Shown: positions 43,535-52,615 of the stretch, in pieces | Numbering within the stretch: position 1 is the stretch's first letter | Layout of the letters: every line of letters begins with the position of its first letter | NCBI RefSeq assembly: GCF_030143245.1 | Contig: NZ_JARJNS010000003.1 | Coordinates: forward strand, 540,769-604,768 | DNA: 64,000 bases | From: Rhabdaerophilum sp. SD176 | GTDB lineage: Bacteria; Pseudomonadota; Alphaproteobacteria; Rhizobiales; Beijerinckiaceae | Reading direction: 5' to 3' | Made by a program: the position numbers and the translations under genes | Notes under the pieces: generated by a model | Databases searched by the model: none | What the model saw: the letters and a program-made list of their open reading frames with translations, nothing else | Told to the model about the DNA's origin: nothing

Positions 43535-45651
43535 TCGAAAAGCTGACAAACTTCCTTCTGCAGGTGCGTAAGCGTCAGGATCTCGTCCTGATTGCGATCC
43601 TCCTCACGGCCGTGGTGGTGATGATCATCCCGATGCCGGTCCTGATGATCGATATCCTGATCGCGTTCAACATTACCCTGACAATGCTGGTTCTGATCGT
43701 GGCGGTCTATCTCGACCGGCCGACAAGCTTCTCGACTTTTCCTGCCATCCTGCTGATCGCAACGACATTCCGCCTCGCGATTTCCATCTCGACCACCCGA
43801 ACCGTCCTGACGACGGCGGAGGGCGGTGCGATCATCGAAACCTTTGGGAATTTCGTCACTGGCGGGAACATCGTTGTCGGTCTGGTGATCTTCCTGATCA
43901 TCACCATTGTACAGTTCCTGGTCATCACCAAGGGCGCCGAGCGCGTGGCCGAAGTGGCCGCCCGCTTCGTCCTCGACGCCTTACCGGGGCGCCAGCTCTC
44001 TATCGATGCCGAGCTCCGTTCGGGCGACATCACGCCCGATGAAGCGCGGGCACGTCGCCGGCAGCTGGACAAGGAAAACCAGTTTTTCGGCGCCATGGAC
44101 GGTGCCATGAAGTTCGTGAAAGGCGATGCGATCGCCGGCCTTCTCATTATCATCGTCAACATTGTCGGCGGCATTGCCATCGGTACGACCCAGATGGGGA
44201 TGTCAATCGGCGAGGCGTCGCGGGCCTTCTCGCTGCTGACCATCGGTGACGGCCTTGTGGCGCAGATCCCCGCCCTGCTAATCGCGCTCTGCGCCGGCGC
44301 CGTGGTGACCCGAGTTTCCACTGACAATTCGAGCGATCTGGGCAAGGACATCTTCTCCGAACTCACCGCCTCCTCACGGACGCTGATCGTTACCGGGTCA
44401 GTCGTGGCGCTGATCGGCCTGGTTCCGGGCTTCCCCACCATCATCTTCCTCGCCTTTGGCAGCTTCCTCGCCTTTATCGGTCATCGCATGGCCAGGCATG
44501 CCGAGCAGGACGTCAAGGCGAAGAAGCGCGCGGAAGCCGAGGAGCGCGAGCGGATTGCCCAGGGCGTGATCGAGTCGATTGATGCCTCGGAAACCGCCGA
44601 GCACCACGCGGGCGAAAGCTTTGTGATCAAGGTCGGCAGTTCTCTCGCCGCCCGCATCGATCAGGCCGAGTTCGTCCAGTTCCGGGATCACGAGCGTATG
44701 GCAGTGACCCGTCAGTTCGGTGTGCCGATCGGCCGCTTTGGCTTCATCACCGATGATAGCCTGCCGGCGAACGGCTTCACCATGCTACTGGACCAGGTTG
44801 CCCTGATCGCCGGCACCATTCCTGCCGACGCAATCGCTGCGGAGACCGATCCGGAAACGATTGATATCCTGCGTCTGCCGCGCATGGAACTGCCAAAGTC
44901 CTGGCGCCTCAAGCGTGCCTTGTTTGTCCGCGTTTCGGATCGCGAGCAGCTTGAGGCCGCACAGGTTCCACTGATTTCGCCCGCCGGCCTGCTGGTTCGC
45001 GTCGCCTTCACGTTGGTCAAGAACAATATCGGCCAGATGACGGATTACGAGAATGTTCGCCGCATTCTGGACCAAGCCCGCAAGGAATCGCCGCAGCTCT
45101 ACGAGCAGGTGACGCAGGTGCTGACAGCGCCGATCTTGCACGATGTGATGCGCCGCCTGATTGACGAGCAGGTTCCACTCATTCCGTTGCGCCTTATCAT
45201 GGAATCCCTGTTGGAGTGGGCTTCACGTGAGACAGATCCGGCGATACTCGCCGAACATGCACGACGGGGGCTGCGCCGGCAGATCTGCAACCAGATTGCC
45301 GACAAGAACCGCCAGATCGCCGCCTATATCGTTGAGCCTGATCTCGAGGAGATGCTGCGCGAAGGCGTCCGGACGACCGAAGCGGGCATCTTCCTCAGCC
45401 TTTCCAGCCGCCAGGCCAGCGCATTGCTCGGCCAGATCGAGCAGATCCGCGAGGTGGTGGATCCGGATGCGCCGCTGCCGGTCATTGTGACCGCCGTGGA
45501 TCTTCGGCGCCATGTCCAGGCCTATCTCCGGAGCCACAATCTCGGCTTGACCGTGCTCTCCTTCCAGGAAATTGCGGCGGAGTTCAACGTTCTCCCGGTT
45601 GGCACGCTGCAACTCAACAAACCCGGCGCCGATCTGAAGGCGGTGGCATGA
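43531..45651 (+). CDS. sctV: Type III secretion export-gate protein SctV
   Basis: A 706-residue inner-membrane protein. The first 330 residues hold about eight membrane helices, including the FHIPEP-family core (PMPVLMIDILIAFNITLTML, TFRLAISISTTRTVL, AGAVVTRVS). The remaining 370 residues are the cytoplasmic nonamer-ring domain that receives substrates and chaperones (HNLGLTVLSFQEIAAEFNV near the end). Its length matches SctV/FlhA proteins. It is flanked by secretion genes. It is coupled to the upstream TPR gene by a 4-bp overlap. Confidence 0.97.
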   Translation: MIEKLTNFLLQVRKRQDLVLIAILLTAVVVMIIPMPVLMIDILIAFNITLTMLVLIVAVYLDRPTSFSTFPAILLIATTFRLAISISTTRTVLTTAEGGAIIETFGNFVTGGNIVVGLVIFLIITIVQFLVITKGAERVAEVAARFVLDALPGRQLSIDAELRSGDITPDEARARRRQLDKENQFFGAMDGAMKFVKGDAIAGLLIIIVNIVGGIAIGTTQMGMSIGEASRAFSLLTIGDGLVAQIPALLIALCAGAVVTRVSTDNSSDLGKDIFSELTASSRTLIVTGSVVALIGLVPGFPTIIFLAFGSFLAFIGHRMARHAEQDVKAKKRAEAEERERIAQGVIESIDASETAEHHAGESFVIKVGSSLAARIDQAEFVQFRDHERMAVTRQFGVPIGRFGFITDDSLPANGFTMLLDQVALIAGTIPADAIAAETDPETIDILRLPRMELPKSWRLKRALFVRVSDREQLEAAQVPLISPAGLLVRVAFTLVKNNIGQMTDYENVRRILDQARKESPQLYEQVTQVLTAPILHDVMRRLIDEQVPLIPLRLIMESLLEWASRETDPAILAEHARRGLRRQICNQIADKNRQIAAYIVEPDLEEMLREGVRTTEAGIFLSLSSRQASALLGQIEQIREVVDPDAPLPVIVTAVDLRRHVQAYLRSHNLGLTVLSFQEIAAEFNVLPVGTLQLNKPGADLKAVA

Positions 45652-45749
45652 AGACAAGCCAGCAAGACGTCGCCACGCGCCTGACTACGTAGGTGTTTCA
45701 GCAATCGCGCGGGATTGTGCGCGCAATCCCCGAGAATAAGGATGATGCC

Positions 45750-46073
45750 ATGTCACCAGAGATCGGAACCACACGTCCGTTTGCCCTGAGGCCAGAAGAG
45801 CGTGCCGCTCTGATGGCGTGCTATGTCCTGGCCCGGCAGCAAGGGCTCGTGCCGCGCGCCGGCGGGTTGGGGCGGCTGGCCGAACGCCTCGCCCCCGGCG
45901 GCAACCTGCTGATCTTGGGCGATGCGATGTACGCAGCCCGCCGTGGAACGCTGAGCGATGCCGCGAACCGGGTCCGGGGGCTTCGGCTTCCCGGCCCCAA
46001 GACTGCCATGGAACGGCACAAGGCCGCCGCGACACTGGATGCCCTGGCGAGTTTTGCCCAGCGTAAAGCCTGA
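45750..46073 (+). CDS. Unknown small protein between sctV and sctI
   Basis: A 107-residue basic protein rich in Ala/Arg/Leu and probably all-helical. It begins MSPEIGTTRPFALRPEERAA and ends LDALASFAQRKA. An AAGGA site lies upstream of ATG 45750. A TACGTA core stands at 45686-45691. It is not recognisable by eye as a known secretion component. Position suggests a substrate-specific chaperone or ruler accessory. Confidence 0.6.
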   Translation: MSPEIGTTRPFALRPEERAALMACYVLARQQGLVPRAGGLGRLAERLAPGGNLLILGDAMYAARRGTLSDAANRVRGLRLPGPKTAMERHKAAATLDALASFAQRKA

Positions 46074-46121
46074 TCGTACGTAGACCTGTTCTATTCTGGA
46101 ACAAAAAAGGACGAAAAGCCC

Positions 46122-46298
46122 ATGGACCCGATCTTGCAAGCATCGAACCTGGCTACTGTCACCGCTGCGGGCAATTCCCAGTCCGCTTCCGTGTCAGGGA
46201 CCAATGATCCCATGCTGGATCAGATGATCGAACAGGGTGCTCAGCAGGTTTTCGGCATTCTGTTCAGTCTGATCATGAGTCAGACCGGCGAGGGGTAA
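46122..46298 (+). CDS. 58-residue secretion-cluster protein, possible needle subunit
   Basis: A small protein starting MDPILQASNLATVTAAG and ending in a hydrophobic helix (MIEQGAQQVFGILFSLIMSQ). It directly precedes the inner-rod gene sctI. This is the place of needle-type genes (ssaG/ssaH) in the SPI-2 system and of nopA-like genes elsewhere. AAAAGG lies 14 bases before the ATG and a CGTACGTAG motif lies about 40 bases before it. The size is short for SctF and the identity is uncertain. Confidence 0.6.
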   Translation: MDPILQASNLATVTAAGNSQSASVSGTNDPMLDQMIEQGAQQVFGILFSLIMSQTGEG

Positions 46299-46349
46299 CT
46301 CCTGGGGCCAGCCATTTGGCCGGCGCCTGATACCGATGGAGGCGTCGAC

Positions 46350-46793
46350 GTGATCGAAGCAATGTCCCAATCCCTGACGCAAAGCCAGGCGACGAGCGCA
46401 TTTCCCGCCCAGGGAAGCGAAGTAAAGCTGGCCGGCCAGGTGGACAAATCATCGCAGGCGGCCGAAGGCTTTCGCGAAGCACTGGCGCGGGCCCATGAGG
46501 AAATCACCACCAAGGGCACCGCCAATGATACACCGGCCAGCATGAAGGGAGATCCGGTGGCCCGTGAAATGGCCCAGATCCTGCCTTCGCCCTGGAAGTC
46601 GGCATCGGGCGCGGGGGATGCGTCGCCAAAGGGCAACCCGCAGACGACCGGCGCCACGCCGCCGGCCAATCCCGCCAGCGCTGCAAATGACGTGCTCCGC
46701 CAGAGTTTCGACCACGCCATCGCCGTCACCTTGATTAGCCAGGTTGTTGGCGGCGTTTCGCAGACAACCTCCACCCTCATCCGTCAGCAATAA
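46350..46793 (+). CDS. sctI: Type III secretion inner-rod protein SctI
   Basis: A 147-residue protein whose last 30 residues, FDHAIAVTLISQVVGGVSQT plus STLIRQQ, match the conserved C-terminal helix of SctI (YscI/NolB) that joins the base to the needle. The long Gly/Pro/Ser-rich N-terminal region is variable in this family. The GTG at 46350 has GGAGG 7 bases upstream. It sits first in the order I-J-K-L-N-O-Q-R-S-T-U, the same as rhizobial nolB-rhcJ-nolU-nolV-rhcN onward. Confidence 0.85.
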   Translation: MIEAMSQSLTQSQATSAFPAQGSEVKLAGQVDKSSQAAEGFREALARAHEEITTKGTANDTPASMKGDPVAREMAQILPSPWKSASGAGDASPKGNPQTTGATPPANPASAANDVLRQSFDHAIAVTLISQVVGGVSQTTSTLIRQQ

Positions 46794-46807
46794 TGGAGTG
46801 TTTTGCC

Positions 46808-47563
46808 ATGTTTGGTTGTCACATTCCCACACTGGTATGGAGCCGATTGGTCCGGTTTGTTCTGATCTGCGGCATTGCCGGCGCGCTCGCCGCCTGCAAG
46901 AGCGAGATTTATTCCAGCCTTCCGGAACGCGAAGCGAATGAAATGATGAGCGTTCTAAGTCAGGCCGGCATTGATGCCCAGCGCCAGCGGCTGAAGAATG
47001 GCCAGTTCGCCCTCTCGGTTGACCAGTCCCAGGCAGCCAGGGCAACGATGCTGCTCTCGCAGCTTGGCCTGCCAAGGCAGCAATTCGAAACGCTCGGTAC
47101 GCTGTTTGATGCCAAGCGTATGGTCTCGACCCCGTTTGAGGAACGGGCGCGCTTCATGCACGCGATCAACCAGGAATTGGCGAATTCGCTGACCCAAATC
47201 GCAGGCGTGGTTTCGGCCCGCGTCCATGTCATGATGCCGGAATCCTCACCGCTCGAACGGGACCGGCAGACGCCACGGGCCTCGGTGTTCGTCTACCATC
47301 TGCCCGATGTGGCGATGAATCAGCATATCCCGATCATTAAAACCTTGATCGTCAATGCCGTGAATGGCCTGAATTATGAGGATGTCGCTGTGGCGATCTT
47401 CCCCTCGAGCCCGGTCGGCTATCAGCCCGGCTCGCGGCTGACCGGAGTTTTACCATCTGTCAACCATATTGTGTTGATGCTTCTGGGGGCGGTCCTCGCA
47501 ATTATGCTCATCGCTCGGCAGACGATTGGCCGTGCTGTGGGGAGGTTGCTGGCGCGCGCCTGA
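46808..47563 (+). CDS. sctJ: Type III secretion inner-ring lipoprotein SctJ
   Basis: A 251-residue YscJ/PrgK/FliF-family lipoprotein. A lipobox (GALAAC) stands near residue 29, the two ring-building domains follow (EANEMMSVLSQAGIDAQRQR; LANSLTQIAGVVSARVHVMM), and a C-terminal membrane helix (IVLMLLGAVLAIMLIA) ends it. It forms the 24-mer inner ring with SctD. ATG 46808 has GGAG 9 bases upstream. ATG 46793 overlaps the sctI stop and is the alternative start. Confidence 0.95.
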   Translation: MFGCHIPTLVWSRLVRFVLICGIAGALAACKSEIYSSLPEREANEMMSVLSQAGIDAQRQRLKNGQFALSVDQSQAARATMLLSQLGLPRQQFETLGTLFDAKRMVSTPFEERARFMHAINQELANSLTQIAGVVSARVHVMMPESSPLERDRQTPRASVFVYHLPDVAMNQHIPIIKTLIVNAVNGLNYEDVAVAIFPSSPVGYQPGSRLTGVLPSVNHIVLMLLGAVLAIMLIARQTIGRAVGRLLARA

Positions 47564-47577
47564 GGGGAAAAGCCGCG

Positions 47578-48234
47578 ATGATCGGGTTGGCAACACAGCA
47601 AGGCGGACAACCGCTGGAGGTTGCAGCCCGAACCATCCATGAGGATTGGCAAGCCGAATGGTGCCCGGATCTCACGGCGCAGGCCAACCGGGCAGCCTTG
47701 GCAAGCAATCCTCGTCTCGAGCGCCGCATCGGTGAAGATCTCGCGGGGCGGCAGGGGTTGCCGCCGCTCAATACCAGCTCCAGCCCGGACCTTCCTTGCC
47801 AGATTGCCTATCATGTTGCCATTGAGGCGCCGGCCCGGTTCCGGCGCGTGCTGGGACTGGCGATTCTGGCGCCGGTTCTCGCCGTGGAAATCGAACCTGA
47901 AGCGGTTCAGCGCCTGCGCGAACAGTTTGACGAGGCGGATCTGTGCCTCGCTTTCTCTGTCCGAGCACAAACTGACCGCGCGGCAGGGGTTGCCTCCGAT
48001 TTCGGTCAGATCGCTGCCATTGCCGATGCTGAAGGGGCTGCCTTGATCGAGGAATGGCTGGCAACCCTGCCGCCTGCCTTTTCGGGCCGGATCCGGCTCA
48101 CGATGCCAAAGACCGACAAAATGACGGAAGTCAGCCGGCTGATGGATCCCTTGCGCCTGAAGTTGCTGCGCGATGTCGCCAAACGGTTGCTGGCCGAGTT
48201 GCCGACAGGAGGATCGGATGCTCGACGAGCATGA
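47578..48234 (+). CDS. sctK: Type III secretion sorting-platform protein SctK-like (NolU position)
   Basis: A 218-residue cytoplasmic protein with weak sequence signature. A GAGGGG site lies upstream of ATG 47578. Position between SctJ and SctL, length and the acidic helical composition fit SctK (YscK/OrgA/NolU), which links the SctQ pods to the inner-membrane ring. The segment RFRRVLGLAILAPVLAVEIE resembles the family core. The sequence match is poor by eye, so the call leans on gene order. It overlaps sctL by 17 bp. Confidence 0.65.
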   Translation: MIGLATQQGGQPLEVAARTIHEDWQAEWCPDLTAQANRAALASNPRLERRIGEDLAGRQGLPPLNTSSSPDLPCQIAYHVAIEAPARFRRVLGLAILAPVLAVEIEPEAVQRLREQFDEADLCLAFSVRAQTDRAAGVASDFGQIAAIADAEGAALIEEWLATLPPAFSGRIRLTMPKTDKMTEVSRLMDPLRLKLLRDVAKRLLAELPTGGSDARRA

Positions 48235-48889
48235 ACCTACGGGCTATGTGCTCAAGCGCCTGCCGGCACGAACGCAGCCGGGCGCCAACAAGTCCGCCGA
48301 AGCCGTGCCGCCATCGCCGGCGGATCTCGCCAAGCGCGAAGCCGAAGCGATCATCGAACAGGCTAGACGTCAGGCGGATATCATCATTTCCCGTGCGGAA
48401 GGTGCCGCGACAAAGCTTGTCACAGATATCGAGGCTAAGGCCCGGCAGCGCAGCGAGGACATTCTCTCGCAGCAGCTGCTCGCCTATCATCAGCAGTTTC
48501 ATCTCGAACTCGACCGTGCCTATGCTGAAATGGTCCGGCTGGTCCGCGATGCCGTGGAAATGGTGATTGGCAGCTTTCCGCCTGAACAGCAGGTGGCAGG
48601 CCTGATCCACAAGGCCGTGCTCGAAATCGGCCAGAACCAAGGACTTGTCTTGCGCGTACCGCCGGCGGAAATGGACCGGTTCCGCCAGGCGATCGAGGCC
48701 TTGATGGCACGCGGCGAGGTGATTTCCGCCCGCGTTCAGGCCGATCCTGATCTGACGCCGGGCCTCTGCCGGTTGGAAGCCAGTGGTTTGCATCTCGATA
48801 TCGGCTTGGCCAGCCAATTGTCGATCCTGGAGGCACGCCTGAAAATGGACAGCGCCGAGCCGTCCGATCCGAGGACCGGGAGAGATTGA
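48218..48889 (+). CDS. sctL: Type III secretion stator protein SctL
   Basis: A 223-residue FliH/YscL-type protein. An extended N-terminal coiled coil (AKREAEAIIEQARRQADII) continues to about residue 120, and an E-subunit-like C-terminal domain follows (LRVPPAEMDRFRQAIEALMA). It tethers and holds back the SctN ATPase. AGGAGG before ATG 48218 decides the start. Its stop overlaps the sctN start by one base (TGATG). Confidence 0.88.
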   Translation: MLDEHEPTGYVLKRLPARTQPGANKSAEAVPPSPADLAKREAEAIIEQARRQADIIISRAEGAATKLVTDIEAKARQRSEDILSQQLLAYHQQFHLELDRAYAEMVRLVRDAVEMVIGSFPPEQQVAGLIHKAVLEIGQNQGLVLRVPPAEMDRFRQAIEALMARGEVISARVQADPDLTPGLCRLEASGLHLDIGLASQLSILEARLKMDSAEPSDPRTGRD

Positions 48890-50304
48890 TGGCGACGCCC
48901 GGCGCTTCTCCCAACCGGGGTTTGCCGCTTCCCGTGGTGAATGCCGACATCCTGCGATTTCGCCTGCGAAACGGGCATCAGACCATGCGGCAACGCCCAT
49001 TCTACAACATTGTCGGGCGGCTTACCGATGTTGGGCCCGCCGGGCTGCGTTCGACATTGGGACAGGTTGCCGTGGGCGAGGTGTGCCGACTGCGCGATCG
49101 ACGCCATAACCTCGAAACGTTGGCGATTGTCGTGGCACTGCGGGACGGTCAGGCGCTGCTGGCGCCGATCGGCCCGACAGAGGGGCTCTCCGCCCAAACC
49201 GAGGTCATTCCGACCTTCGGCCCGCTATCCTTCCCCTGTGGCCCCGGTTTGATCGGTTCCGTTCTTGATGGATTGGGCAACCCGCTGGACGGTCATAGCC
49301 ATTCAGCCCGCACCGGCATGCTGGATCGCGCGCTGACGCCTCGCGTGCCAAACCCGGTATCACGGCCGGTGATTGATCAGATGGCAATAACCGGGATCAA
49401 GGCGATTGACGGCCTGCTCAGCATCGGGGTCGGGCAGCGGATTGCCCTCCTCGGGCCGCCCGGCGCCGGCAAATCGTCGCTGATCGGAGCGCTGGCTCGC
49501 AACATGAAAGCGGATCTCTGTGTTCTTGCCCTGATCGGCGAACGTGGCCGTGAACTTCGTGAATTCCTGGATCGCGAATTGCCGCCAGAATTCCGCGAAC
49601 GCTGCATTGTGGTCGCGTCGACATCGGATCGCCCGGCCATGGAGCGGGTCATCGGCGCTCATATTGCCACAGCGATTGCGGAATATTTCCGGGAGCGCGG
49701 CCATCATGTTGCGCTGATGTTTGACAGCGTGACGCGTTTTGCCCGCGCCCTGCGTGAGGTTGGTCTGGCTTCCGGTGAACAACCTGTCCGCCGAGGGTTC
49801 ACGCCATCGGTCTATTCCGAATTGCCGCGTCTGATCGAGCGGTCAGGGCGTGATCCTGCCGGGTCTATCACGGCCTTCTATACTGTCCTTCTGGAGAACG
49901 AGGGGTTGAACGATCCGATCGCGGAAGAAGTTGTTTCGCTGACCGATGGTCATCTCGTCCTCACGCCGAAGCTGGCCCAGGCCGGCCATTATCCCGCACT
50001 CGATATTCTGCGTTCTACCAGCCGGGTGATGAACGGGATTGTGTCCAAGACCCATCTTGAAACCGCCCAGAACATCCGCCGGTTGATGGCGCGTTATGAA
50101 GAAATCGAGCTGCTGGTTCAGGTCGGAGAATTCCAGGCGGGCCGCGATCCCGAGGCGGATTTTGCGCTGGCCCGCCACAAGCAGATCCAGGCCTTCCTGC
50201 GCCAGGGGCGGTTCGACCAGATCGACTTGCAGGCGACGCTGCAGGAAATGACCGGGCTCGTGACCCCCGACATGACCATGGCGGGAACGACCCATGGCGG
50301 ATGA
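48889..50304 (+). CDS. sctN: Type III secretion ATPase SctN
   Basis: A 471-residue F1-beta-like hexameric ATPase. Walker A is LGPPGAGKSS near residues 187-196, Walker B-like VALMFDSVTRFARAL follows, and ERGRELREFLDREL is characteristic of the secretion family. It strips chaperones and unfolds substrates at the cytoplasmic face. It overlaps sctO by 11 bp. All catalytic motifs are intact. Confidence 0.97.
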   Translation: MATPGASPNRGLPLPVVNADILRFRLRNGHQTMRQRPFYNIVGRLTDVGPAGLRSTLGQVAVGEVCRLRDRRHNLETLAIVVALRDGQALLAPIGPTEGLSAQTEVIPTFGPLSFPCGPGLIGSVLDGLGNPLDGHSHSARTGMLDRALTPRVPNPVSRPVIDQMAITGIKAIDGLLSIGVGQRIALLGPPGAGKSSLIGALARNMKADLCVLALIGERGRELREFLDRELPPEFRERCIVVASTSDRPAMERVIGAHIATAIAEYFRERGHHVALMFDSVTRFARALREVGLASGEQPVRRGFTPSVYSELPRLIERSGRDPAGSITAFYTVLLENEGLNDPIAEEVVSLTDGHLVLTPKLAQAGHYPALDILRSTSRVMNGIVSKTHLETAQNIRRLMARYEEIELLVQVGEFQAGRDPEADFALARHKQIQAFLRQGRFDQIDLQATLQEMTGLVTPDMTMAGTTHGG

Positions 50305-50734
50305 GCGTGCGCTTCTGACCCTGCGGCAATTGCAGGCCCGGCAAGCCAGTGAAGCGCTCGCCCGCGAAGAGAACCGCTGCCGTGTTATCGAGGCACGGCT
50401 CGCTACCGCCATGGCTGGCTATGACGCCCTGGCGGCGGATATCCAAACCCAGCGGGCGGATCGGATCGACTCGATGATCCAGAAGCCGACCCATACCCTG
50501 ACCATGGTCAGGCTGCGCCTTCAACATAGTGCGGATGATGAGGCGCTGACGGATGCTGCCCGCGCAATCATCGCAATGCGGGATGAGCTGACGACCGCGC
50601 GCCAGGCATGCGAGATTGCGCGCCGCGCCGCCCAGTCTGCGGCAAAGGCGGAAAAGAAGGTTACCGAACTGGTCAATCGCATCGCATGGCAGGCGGCCCT
50701 TCGCCATGATGCGCTGACGGAAGAGGAACATTGA
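50294..50734 (+). CDS. sctO: Type III secretion ATPase stalk protein SctO
   Basis: A 146-residue, almost wholly alpha-helical protein with long heptad patterns (LALREENRCRVIEARL-like and ARQACEIARRAAQSAAKAEK). This is the FliJ/YscO coiled-coil shape that turns within the SctN hexamer. The order sctN-sctO-sctQ supports it. Sequence conservation in this family is low, so the name rests on shape and place. Confidence 0.78.
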   Translation: MADERALLTLRQLQARQASEALAREENRCRVIEARLATAMAGYDALAADIQTQRADRIDSMIQKPTHTLTMVRLRLQHSADDEALTDAARAIIAMRDELTTARQACEIARRAAQSAAKAEKKVTELVNRIAWQAALRHDALTEEEH

Positions 50735-51684
50735 TGGCCGTGCCTGTAGAAATCCAGCGCTTGCCCGAATGTATGCCGGTGGTCCTGAGGCAACCGGAGC
50801 GCCGGCACAGGTTACGCTTTCGCATGCCTTTCGCGAAAACCGAATGGCATGTTCGCGAAATCGAGACACGGCCTCTCGATGAACCCCTGCATCTCATCGA
50901 AGGTGTGGTTGGCTCAACGCCGCTCCGGCTCGGCATCACCGCTGACCTGCTTCAGGCCGGGCTCATGCTGGCACCCAAACCCGTTCAGCGGAATGAACTA
51001 TCGGGCCCAACCATTGCGTTGCTGCTCGAACATCTCATGAGCCAAGCTCTCGGTGCGATTGAAGAGCGGCTTGGACGGCCGATTCGCTTTGACACGCTGA
51101 CAGGTCCGGAACGACCTGTCGCGCCCACCAGCCTTGCATTCGAGGTGGAAACGCCCGCCGGTTGGCAGCCGGTTCGGCTCTGGCTGGGTGACGGCGTGGA
51201 GTCCGGCCAGATCCATGCTGTGCTGGTGGAAATTTCAGGCCAACCAATGAGAGTGCCGCCGGGCTTGATGGTTATGATCGGCCCGATCTATCTCCCCCGC
51301 GATGACAGCCGACTTGCGATCGGTGATCAGCTCCTGATCACCGAGAAAGATCAGGAAAGTCTGACCGGCGTGGTCTTTCTCGATCAGCGTGATGGCTGGC
51401 CCGTTCAGTTGTTCGAAACCTTCAGCGACATTACTGGCCCGCTCCGCAGCTTTCCCGTTGGCGAGAGCGGCGCCAGACTGTCTCAGCTCCGGACGTTGTT
51501 TCTGGATTGGGGGCGCACTCAGGAATCCACGTCCATCCAGCAAGGTCTCCGCTTGCGGCATGAACCAGTCAGCCCGGACGCTATTCCACTGATCGAGGAT
51601 GGACGCCAGATCGCAACTTGCCAACTCGTCAAGCTTGAGCCCGGCCTCGCTTTGGAAGTTCTCAGGGTGGATGCCGGCGCATGA
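50734..51684 (+). CDS. sctQ: Type III secretion cytoplasmic ring protein SctQ
   Basis: A 316-residue protein. The C-terminal part (from about residue 175 on) carries a SpoA-like fold pattern (GDQLLITEKDQESLTGVVF; CQLVKLEPGLALEVLRVDAG), and the middle has WQPVRLWLGDGVESGQIHAV. SctQ forms the pods of the sorting platform. It overlaps sctO (TGATG) and sctR (ATGA), so the operon is translationally coupled throughout. The ATG at 50734 is used in preference to the TTG at 50731. Confidence 0.82.
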   Translation: MAVPVEIQRLPECMPVVLRQPERRHRLRFRMPFAKTEWHVREIETRPLDEPLHLIEGVVGSTPLRLGITADLLQAGLMLAPKPVQRNELSGPTIALLLEHLMSQALGAIEERLGRPIRFDTLTGPERPVAPTSLAFEVETPAGWQPVRLWLGDGVESGQIHAVLVEISGQPMRVPPGLMVMIGPIYLPRDDSRLAIGDQLLITEKDQESLTGVVFLDQRDGWPVQLFETFSDITGPLRSFPVGESGARLSQLRTLFLDWGRTQESTSIQQGLRLRHEPVSPDAIPLIEDGRQIATCQLVKLEPGLALEVLRVDAGA

Positions 51685-52331
51685 ACCTGGGCGAGAACAC
51701 CTTCGGACTACTGATTCTGGTTGCTGGTCTGGCCTTCCTACCACTGGTGGCGGTTACAGTGACAGCCTTCGCCAAAGTGGCGATTGTGTTGTTTATTGTC
51801 CGGAATGCCATCGGCATCCAGCAATTGCCGCCTAACATCATCGTCTATGGCCTGTCCCTGATCCTCTCGGTCTACATTGCGATGCCGGTTTTGGAAGAGG
51901 CATGGCGTAGTGTGGCGATGTCCGGCCTGAAATTCACGACCTTTTCGGCCTGGGAGGAAGCTGCGCGGCAGGCATCGGCCCCGCTGCAGGCCTTCCTGCG
52001 GCGCTTCACGGATGACAGACAACTCGCGTTCTTCATGCAATCCACTGCCAAGATCTGGGGCGGTGAAAAGCTGGCACCGCCGAGCGAAAATGCGCTCTCG
52101 ATCCTTGTGCCGGCCTTTCTGCTCTCCGAACTCACTCGCGCCTTCGAGATCGGCTTTCTGCTGTACCTGCCCTTCATGGCGATCGATATCATCGTCACCG
52201 CGATACTCGTGGCCCTCGGCATGATGCAGATTCAGCCCACCACAATCGCCATCCCGTTCAAATTGCTGCTGTTCGTCCTGTTGGATGGCTGGACCAAGAT
52301 CGTTCAGGGCCTTGTCCTGACCTACGCATAG
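51681..52331 (+). CDS. sctR: Type III secretion export-apparatus protein SctR
   Basis: A 216-residue membrane protein of the FliP/YscR family. It has an N-terminal hydrophobic segment (LLILVAGLAFLPLVAVTVTA), the conserved AFAKVAIVLFIVRNAIGIQQ and the C-terminal pair of helices (LLYLPFMAIDIIVTAILVAL GMMQ). Five copies with SctS and SctT make the helical export gate. Length is normal. Confidence 0.95.
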   Translation: MNLGENTFGLLILVAGLAFLPLVAVTVTAFAKVAIVLFIVRNAIGIQQLPPNIIVYGLSLILSVYIAMPVLEEAWRSVAMSGLKFTTFSAWEEAARQASAPLQAFLRRFTDDRQLAFFMQSTAKIWGGEKLAPPSENALSILVPAFLLSELTRAFEIGFLLYLPFMAIDIIVTAILVALGMMQIQPTTIAIPFKLLLFVLLDGWTKIVQGLVLTYA

Positions 52332-52339
52332 GACCAGCC

Positions 52340-52609
52340 ATGTCTCAGGCAACCATCACCTCCGTCTTGTACCGGATTCTCTGGGATACGGCTTTTCTGG
52401 TTGGGCCGCCGCTGCTGGTTTCTACCGTCATTGCCTTCGTGATTGGCATCCTCCAGGCGGTCACGCAGACTCAGGAACAGACGCTCCCGCAAACGGTCAA
52501 GATGGTGGTGATCACACTGATGCTGGTGTTCCTCGGCAACACACTGATCGGGCCCTTTTATTCCTCGAGTTCGGAGATCTTCTCGAATTTCCACCGCTAT
52601 CATCGGTGA
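52340..52609 (+). CDS. sctS: Type III secretion export-apparatus protein SctS
   Basis: An 89-residue protein with two membrane helices, FliQ/YscS family. The conserved loop appears as GILQAVTQTQEQTLPQTVKM. It lies 8 bp after sctR. Length is standard. Confidence 0.95.
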   Translation: MSQATITSVLYRILWDTAFLVGPPLLVSTVIAFVIGILQAVTQTQEQTLPQTVKMVVITLMLVFLGNTLIGPFYSSSSEIFSNFHRYHR

Positions 52610-52615
52610 CCGGTC

